From JACVRM01 sp963839815 (GTDB taxonomy: Bacteria; Actinomycetota; Thermoleophilia; Gaiellales; Gaiellaceae), in contig CAWIWF010000006.1 in the NCBI GenBank assembly GCA_963839815.1, positions 930,001-994,000 of the forward strand: a stretch of 64,000 nucleotides of DNA, in the 5' to 3' direction. Of the stretch, positions 24,485 through 32,477 are shown piece by piece. Position 1 is the first letter of the stretch. Every line of letters starts with the position of its first letter. The notes beneath the pieces are model-generated. The model searched no databases. It was not told where the DNA came from and saw nothing but the letters and a program-made list of their open reading frames with translations. The position numbers and the translations under genes are program-made.

Positions 24485-25327
24485 ATGCGCACGATCTGGA
24501 ACGGGTCGATCAGCTTCGGGCTGGTCAACATCCCCATCGGCCTGGCGCTCGCGACGCAGCGGTCGGACGTCGCGTTCCGCACGCTCCACCGCGAGTGCGG
24601 CACGCCGATCAAGCAGAAGCGCTATTGCCCGTACCACGAGCGCGACGTCGAGGCCGACGAGCTCGTCAAGGGCTGGGAATACGTCAAGGGTGAGTACGTC
24701 CTCGTCGAGGACGCCGACCTGGAGGCGGTCGCGCTGCAGCGTTCGCAGTCGATCGAGATCGTGCGCTTCGTGCAGCTCGCCGACGTCGACCCCGTGTACT
24801 TCGACCGCACCTACTACCTCGCTCCCGCTGCGGCCCCGGCCGCGCGGCGTCCCTACGTGCTGCTGCTGCGGGCGCTGACGGAGACGGGGATGGCGGCGAT
24901 CGGCAAGTTCGTGCTCTGGGGCAAGGAGAACCTGTGCCTCATCCGCCCGCAAGGCGAGGCGCTCGCGCTCGAGACGCTCTTCTTCGCGGAGGACGTCCGC
25001 TCGCGCGCCGAGATTGAGGAAGCGGTGGCAGAAACGGAGATCCAAGCCGCCGAGCTCGATCTGGCGCGGCAGGTGATCCAGAGCCTGGTCGGTGCGTTCG
25101 TGCCCGAGGACTTCCAGAACGATCACCGGCGCGATCTGCGTGAGATGCTCGAGGCGAAGCTCGCCGGCGAGGAGATCACGCGGCCGGAGCCGGTACCCGA
25201 GGCGCCCGTGGTCGACCTGATGGAAGCCCTCCGGCGCAGCGTGCAGCAGGCCACGGACGAGCAGAAGCCGGCGCGGGCCAAGAAGCCGGCCGCCAAGAGC
25301 CGGGCAAAGGCAGCCGCAAAGAAGTAG
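24485..25327 (+). CDS. ku: Ku protein (non-homologous end joining)
   Basis: 280 residues from ATG 24485 (MRTIWNGSISFGLVNIPIGL), with YCPYHERDVEADELVKGWEY, YYLAPAAA and the core beta-barrel region. The C-terminus is Lys/Ala-rich (KKPAAKSRAKAAAKK), typical of the DNA-binding tail of actinobacterial Ku. Ku binds double-strand ends and recruits LigD. No ligD is in this window. TAGAAT at 24468-24473 is a likely -10, giving a very short leader. Confidence 0.96.
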   Translation: MRTIWNGSISFGLVNIPIGLALATQRSDVAFRTLHRECGTPIKQKRYCPYHERDVEADELVKGWEYVKGEYVLVEDADLEAVALQRSQSIEIVRFVQLADVDPVYFDRTYYLAPAAAPAARRPYVLLLRALTETGMAAIGKFVLWGKENLCLIRPQGEALALETLFFAEDVRSRAEIEEAVAETEIQAAELDLARQVIQSLVGAFVPEDFQNDHRRDLREMLEAKLAGEEITRPEPVPEAPVVDLMEALRRSVQQATDEQKPARAKKPAAKSRAKAAAKK

Positions 25328-25350
25328 AGCGCGGCTCGCGCCGCGCTCTA
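25325..25350. terminator. Hairpin at ku stop codon, bidirectional
   Basis: Perfect 11-bp stem TAGAGCGCGGC / GCCGCGCTCTA with loop TCGC. The left arm includes the ku stop codon. It lies between convergent genes and could stop both. No U-tract is present, as in most hairpins of this genome. Confidence 0.65.
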
Positions 25351-25374
25351 GTCGAACCCGTGGTGCCCGGGCCT

Positions 25375-25554
25375 CTAGGCCGCGCGCACCTCGCTCGTCG
25401 AGCCTCCCATCGCCTGAAGCTGTGCCTGGAACAAGGTCTTGTCGATCTTGCCGTGGTAGATCGGGACTCCCTCTTCGATGCAGACCCGGATGATCTGCTC
25501 GCGGTCGAGCCCCGTCTCCTGTGACAGCTCCTCGGGCGTCAGGTGGTTCGCCAT
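25375..25554 (-). CDS. 59-residue conserved-looking small protein
   Basis: ATG 25554 is preceded by an exact AAGGAGG ribosome-binding site. The product (MANHLTPEELSQETGLDREQ, then EEGVPIYHGKIDKTLFQAQL) looks like a compact helical domain with a helix-turn-helix-like start (LSQETGLDREQIIRVC). I do not recognise a named family. It is convergent with ku and divergent from the hydrolase at 25667. Confidence 0.75.
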   Translation of the reverse strand: MANHLTPEELSQETGLDREQIIRVCIEEGVPIYHGKIDKTLFQAQLQAMGGSTSEVRAA

Positions 25555-25575
25555 GTGTTCCTCCTTAGAACGAAA

Positions 25576-25606
25576 GAGCCCGCCGGCGCGCTCGCCGGAC
25601 GGGCTC
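25576..25606. other. Strong inverted repeat in divergent spacer
   Basis: GAGCCCGCCGGCG (25576-25588) pairs with CGCCGG-A-CGGGCTC (25593-25606), a 13-bp stem with one bulge, between two divergent genes. It could be a leader hairpin or an operator. Confidence 0.5.
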
Positions 25607-25666
25607 AGAGTTCCGTCGCTTGTCGACCGTGGCGGGAATCAGCGGACCCGCCTCCGCGACCAATCC

Positions 25667-26545
25667 ATGGCCGAAGAATATCGTCCGAGCGTGACGGCCG
25701 CAAAGATGCTCGAGGGGCTCGAGGAACGATGGGCGGACATCCGCGGCGTGCGCGTGCGCTATGCAGCTGGGGGGGAGGGGGAGCCCGTGGTGCTGCTGCA
25801 CGGACTCGGCGGCGCGGCTGTGAACTGGGATGCCGTCGCCCCGACCCTTGCAGCCGGGGGATTTCGGGTGCTCGTGCCGAACCTGCCCGGTCACGCCGGC
25901 TCCTCCGGGCTTCCCGCCGTGCGGGATCTCACCCCCTTCGCGGACGTCGTGCACGAGCTCTGCCGCCGCGAGGACATGCTGCCGGCGACCCTGGTCGGGC
26001 ACTCGCTCGGAGGCGCCGTCGCAATCCGGCACGCGGCGCGGCATCCGGTGGACACGGCCGGTCTGGTGCTCGCGGGCGCGGCCGGCCTCTCCACGTCGAG
26101 CCGGGTAGCCGAGCTCGTGATCGGTCTGATGGTCGTCGTCAAGCCGGGGCGGCGTTTGGCGCGTTTCCGGCGCCCGATCGCCGCGAGCTCGGCGCTGCGC
26201 TGGCTCGTCCTGCGCGGCTGGGGAACCGGCGATCCCGCGGCGCTCCCCATGGAGGCCGTTGATGCCCTCCTCCGCGACGTGCGCCTGCACACCGATGTGA
26301 CGGCCGCGGGACGCGCCCTCGTCCGCGAGGACACCCGCGCGCTCCTCGAGGGCGTGCGCTGCCCGACGCTCGTCCTCTGGGGCGCAGACGACACGCTCGT
26401 CGGCGTCGAGGACGGCTTCGCGTACGCTCGCGCCCTTCACGCGGAGCTGCGGGTGATCGCCGAGTGCGGGCACCTGCTCATCCTCGAGCGCCCGGCGGCC
26501 TGCGCCGGCGCCATCGCGTGCTTCGTGACGCGCGTGGCGCGCTGA
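25667..26545 (+). CDS. Alpha/beta-hydrolase
   Basis: 292 residues from ATG 25667. GTG 25691 (MTAAKMLEGLEERW) is an alternative start. Hydrolase motifs are VVLLHGLGGAAVNWDAVAPT (oxyanion hole), LVGHSLGGAVA (nucleophile Ser), LVLWGADDTLV (Asp) and IAECGHLLILERP (His). It resembles esterases, lipases and epoxide-hydrolase-like enzymes. The substrate cannot be read from sequence. Confidence 0.88.
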   Translation: MAEEYRPSVTAAKMLEGLEERWADIRGVRVRYAAGGEGEPVVLLHGLGGAAVNWDAVAPTLAAGGFRVLVPNLPGHAGSSGLPAVRDLTPFADVVHELCRREDMLPATLVGHSLGGAVAIRHAARHPVDTAGLVLAGAAGLSTSSRVAELVIGLMVVVKPGRRLARFRRPIAASSALRWLVLRGWGTGDPAALPMEAVDALLRDVRLHTDVTAAGRALVREDTRALLEGVRCPTLVLWGADDTLVGVEDGFAYARALHAELRVIAECGHLLILERPAACAGAIACFVTRVAR

Positions 26546-26559
26546 CGGGCGCTCTCCCG

Positions 26560-27304
26560 TCAGACGGGGTTCGGCAGCTCGATGAACTCCCAGGGAAGGT
26601 CGAAGCGCTCGCCGAGCCGCTCCGCCAACGCCTGCACGCCGAGGCGCTCGGTGGCGTAGTGCCCGGCCGCGACGAAGGTGATGCCGAGCTCGCGGGCGAG
26701 GTGGAGTGACGGCTCCGACGCTTCCCCCGTCAGGAAGGCGTCGTAGCCCTCACGGGCGGCGTCGGCGGCATACCGCGCGGCACCACCCGAGATGATCGCG
26801 ATCCTGCGCACAGGGTTGGAGCCGCCGGGGAAGATCAGCGGCTCTTGCCCGAGACGCTCGGCGACGACCTGCGCGAGCTCGTCAGTGGCGAGCGGCCGAG
26901 GCAGCGTCCCGCCGACGCCGAGCCCCGCAAAGCGACCCTCGACCTCCACGTCCAGCTCGCGGGCGAGCAGCACGTTGTTGCCGATCTCCGCATGCGCGTC
27001 GAGGGCCAGGTGGTACGCGGCCAGGGTGATCCCTGCCCGGAAAAGCACCTCGAGCTTGCGGCGCAGGCGGTCGTCGATCACGCGAGACTCGTTGTCCCAG
27101 AAGAGCCCGTGGTGCACGAGCAGGAGGTCCGCGCCCGCGGCCTCGGCCCGCTCGAAGAGCTCGAGCGACGCCGACACCGCACAGGCGACGCGGCTGACCC
27201 TGGGTCCGGCCGGCCACCTGGAGCCCCATCGGGCCGTAGTCCGGATGGTCGGCGAGCGAGAGCAACTCGTCCGCATACGCGATGATCTCGTCCCGCCGCG
27301 CCAC
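26560..27304 (-). CDS. Nif3-like dinuclear metal protein (frameshifted)
   Basis: GTG 27304 opens MARRDEIIAYADELLSLADH and DYGPMGLQVAG, then the family continues in another frame with RVACAVSASLELFERAEAAG, LLVHHGLFWD (metal-binding His pair), YHLALDAH and the C-terminal FVAAGHYATERLGVQALAE. The join lies near 27205-27220, in a GGCCGGCCGG run. With one base corrected it is a full GTP cyclohydrolase I type 2/Nif3 protein of ~247 residues. Function is still poorly defined in the family. TACAAT seven bases upstream supports the start. Confidence 0.85.
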
Positions 27305-27311
27305 GGCGGCG

Positions 27312-27317
27312 ATTGTA
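27312..27317 (-). promoter_or_regulatory. Leaderless -10 hexamer TACAAT (Nif3)
   Basis: On the minus strand TACAAT precedes the GTG of the Nif3 gene by seven bases, close to consensus TATAAT. It lies between the ssb stop and the Nif3 start, so the two minus-strand genes are separately transcribed. Confidence 0.65.
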
Positions 27318-27328
27318 GGGCGCCGGGC

Positions 27329-27676
27329 TCAGGCTGCCGCCGCCTCGAACGGCGCCTCCTGTCCGCTGCGCCCGCCGCCCCCGATGAACGCCACCCGCCC
27401 GGCCGTCACGTCGACCGCAGACCGGCGCTTGCCGTCGCCGTCCGTCCACGAGCGGCTGCGGAGCCGGCCCTCGACTCCGACCTGCCGGCCCTTGGCCAGG
27501 TGCTGCATGCACAGCTCCGCCTGCCGCTCCCAGGCGGAGATACGGATGAAGTCCGCTCCGTCGTCCTTCCCTGGCCGGTCGATCGCGAGCAGGAACGAGG
27601 CCACCTTCCGGCCCTCTCCGACCTCCTTCAACTCGACCTCGGTAGCCAGGTTGCCCACGAGCACCACGCTGTTCAC
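27329..27676 (-). CDS. ssb: Single-stranded DNA-binding protein, short form
   Basis: 115 residues with the SSB OB-fold: MNSVVLVGNLATEVELKE, FLLAIDRPGKD and FIRISAWERQAELCMQHLAKG. The acidic DDDIPF-like C-terminal tip, which recruits repair proteins in the replicative SSB, is missing; the protein ends FEAAAA. It is therefore more likely a paralogue than the main SSB. Confidence 0.92.
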   Translation of the reverse strand: MNSVVLVGNLATEVELKEVGEGRKVASFLLAIDRPGKDDGADFIRISAWERQAELCMQHLAKGRQVGVEGRLRSRSWTDGDGKRRSAVDVTAGRVAFIGGGGRSGQEAPFEAAAA

Positions 27677-27838
27677 GGCACCTCCTCTGTTTGCTCAGAC
27701 GGCAACGTATCGAGGCTCGTGTGCCGTGTCTGTCGCGAGAGCGGGTCGAAAGAGTGACGGTTCAGCGGCGGTGGAGGCGGGTGCCGTGCGGCCGCGCAGA
27801 GGGCCGCGCGAAGCAGCCGGGCGGCTCCAGAGGAGCGA

Positions 27839-27866
27839 GCCCGCGACGCCGCACGGCGTCGCGGGC
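27839..27866 (-). terminator. Hairpin downstream of tRNA-Pro
   Basis: Perfect 12-bp stem GCCCGCGACGCC / GGCGTCGCGGGC with a GCAC loop, nine bases beyond the tRNA 3' end. The core arm CCGCGACGCC is repeated in the hairpin after ftsH at 61505. Confidence 0.65.
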
Positions 27867-27874
27867 CACGCGTA

Positions 27875-27948
27875 TCGGGGTGCCCAGATTTGAACTGGGG
27901 ACCTCTCCGACCCGAACGGAGCGCGCTACCAGGCTGCGCCACACCCCG
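27875..27948 (-). tRNA. tRNA-Pro (anticodon CGG)
   Basis: 74 nt folding as a cloverleaf: acceptor CGGGGTG/CACCCCG with discriminator A, D arm GCGC...GCGC, anticodon stem CTCCG/CGGAG with loop TTCGGGT (anticodon CGG), and T arm CCCAG-TTCAAAT-CTGGG. The 3' CCA is not encoded. It reads CCG codons, the commonest proline codon type in such GC-rich genes. Confidence 0.96.
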
Positions 27949-28009
27949 AGGGTCGAAGCGTAGCGCAGCCCCAGCCGCCCGGCGGCCGTCCACGGCGCAC
28001 CCGCGGGGC

Positions 28010-28015
28010 TATCCT
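28010..28015 (+). promoter_or_regulatory. Leaderless -10 hexamer TATCCT (nitrilase)
   Basis: TATCCT ends seven bases before ATG 28023, consistent with a transcript beginning at the start codon. Confidence 0.58.
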
Positions 28016-28022
28016 CCGCGCC

Positions 28023-28859
28023 ATGTCGGAGCGCCTCCGCGTGGCCTGCGTGCAGATGACGAGCCGTGCCGACAAGGCGGCCAACCTGGAGCGCGCCGGG
28101 GCCCTCGTCGCCGAGGCAGCCCGGGCCGGCGCCGACCTCGTCGTGCTGCCGGAGAAGTGGAATGCGATTGGCGAGCCGGAGGAGCTCCATGCCGCCGCCG
28201 AGGACCTCGAGACCGGCGAGTCCGTCGCTGCGCTCGCCGCCTGGGCGCGCCAGCACGGCGTCGTCCTGGTCGGCGGCTCGATCACCGAGCGGCGCGAAGG
28301 GCGGCCGAAGCTCTCGAACACGTCGCTCGTCTTCGACCGCGACGGCTCCCTCGCCGCCGTCTACCGGAAGATCCACCTGTTCGACGTCGAGGTCGGCGGT
28401 CACGTCTACCGCGAATCGGACGCCGAGGAGCCGGGCGACACCGTCGTCACGGCCGACACAGCGGGGTGGAGGCTGGGCCTGTCGGTCTGCTACGACGTGC
28501 GCTTCCCCGAGCTGTACCGCATTCTCGCCCTCGAGGGCGCCGAGCTCGTCACCGTGCCGGCCCACTTCACGCTCTACACCGGCAAGGATCACTGGCACCT
28601 GCTGCTTCGTGCTCGTGCAGTCGAGAACCAGCTGTACGTGGCCGCCGCCGCGCAGATCGGCGAGACGATGCCGGGGAAGCTCAGCTACGGCCGCTCGCTG
28701 ATCGTCGACCCGTGGGGGATCGTCCTGGCCGAGGCACCGGACACCGAGACAGTGATCGTGGCCGAGGTCGACCGCGACCGGCTGCGCGACGTGCGCGCGA
28801 AGCTGCCCTCGTTCGCCAACCGCCAGGCCGCCGCCTACCGTTGGCCCATCCCGGCCTAG
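28023..28859 (+). CDS. Carbon-nitrogen hydrolase (nitrilase superfamily)
   Basis: 278 residues with the Glu-Lys-Cys triad: LVVLPEKWNA (Glu), VYRKIHLFD (Lys) and LGLSVCYDVRFPELYR (Cys). The DVRFPELYR context resembles omega-amidase and deaminated-glutathione amidase (Nit1/Nit2-like) enzymes. It probably hydrolyses a small cytoplasmic amide. It is the first gene of a three-gene run with a sugar-antibiotic-type kinase and a HAD phosphatase. Confidence 0.93.
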   Translation: MSERLRVACVQMTSRADKAANLERAGALVAEAARAGADLVVLPEKWNAIGEPEELHAAAEDLETGESVAALAAWARQHGVVLVGGSITERREGRPKLSNTSLVFDRDGSLAAVYRKIHLFDVEVGGHVYRESDAEEPGDTVVTADTAGWRLGLSVCYDVRFPELYRILALEGAELVTVPAHFTLYTGKDHWHLLLRARAVENQLYVAAAAQIGETMPGKLSYGRSLIVDPWGIVLAEAPDTETVIVAEVDRDRLRDVRAKLPSFANRQAAAYRWPIPA

Positions 28860-29701
28860 CCTGGCTCGAGCGGTCGGAGTCGGGCTCAGCCTGGCTGTCC
28901 GACCTGCCGCGCCTCTGCGACGAGTGCCTGGAGCAGTGGCAGCTCGCCGGGGCGGGGCCACCCTTCGAGTACGCCTACGCGTCGCTGGCGCTCCCGGTGA
29001 CGCGTGCCGACGGATCGGAGGCGGTGCTGAAGCTGCGCTTTCCCGACCGCGAGAGCGAGCACGAGGCCGATGCGCTCGCGGTCTGGGACGGCGACGGAGC
29101 CGTTCTCCTGCTCGAGCGCGACGACGAACGAGCCGCCCTGCTGATCGAGCGCTGCCGTCCGGGCACGCCGCTCGCGGCGGAGCGCGATCGGGCGCTCGAC
29201 GTGCTGGTCGGGCTGCTCCCTCGCCTCTGGAAGGACGCCGCGGAGCCGATCCACACGCTCGCCGACGAGGCCGCCTGGTGGCTGTCGTCCCTCCCCGACG
29301 CGTGGGAGCGGGCCGGTCGTCCCTGCGAGCGGCGACTCCTCGACGCTGCGCTCGAGGCCCTGCGCGAGCTTCCGGGCACGCAGGGTGAGCAGGTGCTCGT
29401 CAATCAGGATCTCCACGCCGAGAACGTGCTCGCGGCCGGCCGGGAGCCATGGCTCGTCATCGACCCGAAGCCGCTCCTCGGCGAGCGCGAGTTCGGCGTC
29501 GCCCCAATCGTTCGTGCGTTCGAGCTCGGGCACTCGCGCCACGACGTCGTCGGGCGCCTCGACCGGCTCACCGGCGACCTCGGCCTCGACCGCGCGCGGG
29601 CGCGCGGCTGGACGATCGGCCAGACGCTCGCCTGGGCGTTCGGCAGCGGCTACTCCGACCGGCACCTCCAGACCGCGCAGTGGCTGCTGGAGGCCGCATG
29701 A
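28841..29701 (+). CDS. Aminoglycoside/hydroxyurea-type phosphotransferase
   Basis: 286 residues from TTG 28841, which overlaps the nitrilase stop. The APH(6)/streptomycin-kinase family is indicated by EAVLKLRFPDRESEHEADAL (ATP-binding Lys), LLIERCRPGTPL, VLVNQDLHAENVLAAGREPW (catalytic loop) and VIDPKPLLGEREFG (metal Asp). In a free-living genome such genes often act on metabolites, so resistance should not be assumed. Its TGA overlaps the next ATG. Confidence 0.85.
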   Translation: MAHPGLAWLERSESGSAWLSDLPRLCDECLEQWQLAGAGPPFEYAYASLALPVTRADGSEAVLKLRFPDRESEHEADALAVWDGDGAVLLLERDDERAALLIERCRPGTPLAAERDRALDVLVGLLPRLWKDAAEPIHTLADEAAWWLSSLPDAWERAGRPCERRLLDAALEALRELPGTQGEQVLVNQDLHAENVLAAGREPWLVIDPKPLLGEREFGVAPIVRAFELGHSRHDVVGRLDRLTGDLGLDRARARGWTIGQTLAWAFGSGYSDRHLQTAQWLLEAA

Positions 29702-30386
29702 GGCTCGCCGCCGTGCTCTTCGACGTGGACTTCACGCTGGCGCGGCCGGGGCCAGAGCTCGGGCCCGAGGGGTACCGCCGGCTCGGCGAGCGCTTTGGCA
29801 TGGCGCTCGACCCGGCACGCTACGACGACGCGCGGGCGGCCGCGCGGGAGACGCTCCAGCACCATCCCGAGCTCCGACACGACGACGAGGTCTGGGTGGC
29901 GTTCACCTCCCGGATCATCGTCGGCATGGGCGGCAGTCGTCCCAGCCGCGCAGGAGGCCGCCGTCGAGATGACGCGGGCCTGGGACCTCCACCACAACTT
30001 CGACCTCTACGAGGATGCGCTGCCCGTGCTGGAGGAGCTGCGCGGCCACGGGCTGAAGCTCGGGCTCGTCTCGAACACGGGTCAGAAACCTGGACGAGTT
30101 CCTCGCCCATCACGCGCTGCCGGTCGACGCCGCGCTCGCCTCGGGCGCGCACGGCTGGACGAAGCCGCACGAGAGCATCTTCCGCGCGGTGCTCGGCCGC
30201 CTCGGAGTCGAGCCGGAGCTGGCGGCGATGGTCGGCGACTCGCCCGAGGACGACGTCGCGGGTGCCCGTGCGCTCGGGATGCGCGCGTTCCTGCTCGATC
30301 GCGACGGCCGCCACCCGGAGTGGGAGGGCCGGATCCCGAGCCTCTACGCGTTGCCGGCGGCGCTCGGGCTGACACGCCCGGGCTGA
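29698..30386 (+). CDS. HAD-family hydrolase (two frameshifts)
   Basis: ATG 29698 opens FDVDFTLARPGPELGPEG (motif I). Near 29940 the sequence moves to a second frame (AAQEAAVEMTRAWDLHHNFD, LGLVSNTGQ, motif II), and near 30085, at CAGAAACCT, to a third (TKPHESIFRAVLGRLG, MVGDSPEDDVAGARALGMRA; motifs III and IV). Removing one A from the AAA run restores QNLDEF. The corrected protein (~228 residues) is a complete HAD phosphatase. The indels look like sequence errors. Confidence 0.82.
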
Positions 30387-31330
30387 GCGGCGGCCCGGTC
30401 GCGCCACCGCTCCGTGTGCTCGCCGAGGCCCGGCGGCGGGCCGAGCGGCGCTGAGCCGAGGCGTTCCGCCGCCTCGTCGAGCGTCGCGACGGGTCCGACG
30501 CAGACGTCCTCGCCCGCGCAGACCTCGAGCCACTTGTGCAGGGGACGCTCGGCGAACGCTTCGGCCAGCTCGGCGGCCAGCGCTTCCTGATCCTCGTCCC
30601 ACTGGCGGGAGGCGAGCTCGGGGCGGCCGAGCAGATCGCAGAGGCGGGCGAAGAAGCGCTTCTCGAGCGGAGCCACCGTCAGATGGCGGCCGTCGGCAGT
30701 CCCGTAGATGCGGTAGCACGCGAGCGCGCCGGTGAGGAGGCGCTCGGCCTGCTCGCCGCCGAGGCGGTGCGCGACCAGGCGGTGGGCGGTGTGCGTGAGC
30801 GAGACGGTCAGGCGGGCGCCGCGCCCGGTCTGCTCGCGCTCGAGCAGGGCCGCCAGCACCTGCGCGACGATCGCGAGCCCGCCGCCGACGTCGGCGACCG
30901 GGAGCGGAGGCATGGCGGGCGCGGTGTCGGCGAGCGCGCCGGCCCAGCCGAGGTAGTTGAGGTCGTGGCCGGCGAGCGTGTCGTCGGCGCCAAAGCCGGT
31001 GACCGAGCAGTACACCGTTCGTTCCCCGCCCGCGTCCGGGCCGACGCCGAGGCGCTCGGCGACCCCGGGGCGGAAGCCGGCGAGCACGACGTCCGCTTGC
31101 GCGAGCAGGCCGCGGACGAGCTCCGGCTCGGCCTTCAGGTCGCAGACGACCGACTCCTTGCCGGCGTTGAGCGCCGCGTGCCAGGCGGGCGCGAACGCGC
31201 GCAGCGGGTCACCGCCCGGTGGCTCCACGTGGACGATACGAGCGCCCAGGCGTAGGAGCTCGCGGCTCGCGAACGGGCCCGGCAGGTAGCGGGTCAGGTC
31301 GACGACGAGCTGGCCTTTGAGCGGCTGCAC
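30344..31330 (-). CDS. Class III CoA-transferase (CaiB/BaiF family)
   Basis: 328 residues from GTG 31330. It opens MQPLKGQLVVDLTRYLPGPF, with EPPGGDPLRAFAP, the Asp/Lys context VVCDLKAEPELVRGLLAQAD, and GWAGALADTAPAMPP. The family includes alpha-methylacyl-CoA racemase and formyl-CoA transferase. It is slightly shorter than typical (~360-400). It overlaps the convergent HAD gene and is divergent from the Rieske oxygenase gene, so the two may share regulation. Confidence 0.9.
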   Translation of the reverse strand: MQPLKGQLVVDLTRYLPGPFASRELLRLGARIVHVEPPGGDPLRAFAPAWHAALNAGKESVVCDLKAEPELVRGLLAQADVVLAGFRPGVAERLGVGPDAGGERTVYCSVTGFGADDTLAGHDLNYLGWAGALADTAPAMPPLPVADVGGGLAIVAQVLAALLEREQTGRGARLTVSLTHTAHRLVAHRLGGEQAERLLTGALACYRIYGTADGRHLTVAPLEKRFFARLCDLLGRPELASRQWDEDQEALAAELAEAFAERPLHKWLEVCAGEDVCVGPVATLDEAAERLGSAPLGPPPGLGEHTERWRDRAAAQPGRVSPSAAGNA

Positions 31331-31336
31331 GCGCTG

Positions 31337-31373
31337 AACCTAGCGCCGCTGACCCCGGCGAGCCGCCTACGAT
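31337..31373. promoter_or_regulatory. Divergent leaderless promoter pair
   Basis: On the minus strand TAGGTT (31337-31342) lies six bases before the CoA-transferase GTG. On the plus strand TACGAT (31368-31373) lies six bases before the Rieske GTG at 31380. Both fit in a 49-nt intergenic region, so the promoters are back to back. Confidence 0.62.
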
Positions 31374-31379
31374 CGCGGC

Positions 31380-32477
31380 GTGGCTGCTGCGGACGACCCG
31401 GTGACCGCTCCCGTGGGGGACGCCGGCGGGCTGCCCGCCTCGCTCCCCTGGAGCTGGTACGCGGACGAGGAGGTGCTGCGCCTCGAGCAGGAGCGCCTCT
31501 TCGGCCGCGCGTGGCAGTACGCGGCCCGCGCCGACCAGGTGGCGGAACCGGCCTCCTACGTCGCCACGCTCGCCGGCAGGCTGCCGGTAGTCGTGGTGCG
31601 CGACCGAGAAGGCGCGCTGCGGGCGTTCGTCAACGTCTGCCGCCACCGGGGCTCCATCCTCTGCGAGGGCCAGGGCCGGCGCGAGACGCTCCAGTGCCCG
31701 TACCACGCCTGGACGTACGACCTCGACGGGTCGCTGCGAGCCGCGCCGCGCGCCGACCGCGAGCCGGGGTTCCCGAAGGACGAGCTTGGGCTCGTCCCCG
31801 CGGCGGTCGAAACGTGGGGGCCGTTCGTCTTCGTCAATCCCGACCCGGAAGCCGAGCCGCTCGCTCACGTCCTGGGCGAGCTGCCGGAGCTGCTGGCGGC
31901 CGGAGGGATTGAGGTCGGCCGTCTCCGCTTCCACAGCCGGACGGAGAGCGAGGTCGCCGCCAACTGGAAGGTGTGCGCCGAGAACTACCTCGAGTGCTAC
32001 CACTGCCAGGTCGCCCATCCCGGCTTCTCGCGGGTGATCGACGTGGCCGCGGATCGCTACCGCCTCGAGACCGCTCCCGGGCGCGCGAGCCAGGTCTGCG
32101 CACCGTCGCCGAAGGGCGGGGCGTTCGCCGGTGGGGAGGTGGCTCAGGGGCAGTTTCACCTGCTCTTCCCGAACACGGTCGTCAACGTCATGCCGGGCAC
32201 CCCGAACTTGTCGATCGGGCCGATCGTGCCGCTCGGCGCCGAGCGCACATCCAGGTGGCTCGACTACTTCTTCGCGGCGGACGCGGACGAGGGCTGGGTG
32301 GCGGAGTTCCTCGAGCTGGACGAGCAGGTCGGCGCCGAGGATCGCGCCCTTGTCGAGCGCGTCCAGCGTGGAGTTCGCAGCGGCGCGATCGGCTCAGGCG
32401 TGCTGCTCGCCGAGTCGGAGCAGCTGGTCATCCATTTCGACCGTTTCGTGCGCGAAGGGCTGGGCTCAGTCGGGTAG
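31380..32477 (+). CDS. Rieske-type oxygenase alpha subunit
   Basis: 365 residues. The Rieske [2Fe-2S] motif is CRHRGSILCEG...QCPYHAWTYDLDG. The catalytic non-haem iron site follows in NWKVCAENYLECYHCQVAHP. The spacing and the ENYLECYHC signature are closest to choline/glycine-betaine and carnitine monooxygenases (CntA/GbcA-like) rather than to aromatic dioxygenases. A reductase partner is not in the window. Confidence 0.9.
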   Translation: MAAADDPVTAPVGDAGGLPASLPWSWYADEEVLRLEQERLFGRAWQYAARADQVAEPASYVATLAGRLPVVVVRDREGALRAFVNVCRHRGSILCEGQGRRETLQCPYHAWTYDLDGSLRAAPRADREPGFPKDELGLVPAAVETWGPFVFVNPDPEAEPLAHVLGELPELLAAGGIEVGRLRFHSRTESEVAANWKVCAENYLECYHCQVAHPGFSRVIDVAADRYRLETAPGRASQVCAPSPKGGAFAGGEVAQGQFHLLFPNTVVNVMPGTPNLSIGPIVPLGAERTSRWLDYFFAADADEGWVAEFLELDEQVGAEDRALVERVQRGVRSGAIGSGVLLAESEQLVIHFDRFVREGLGSVG

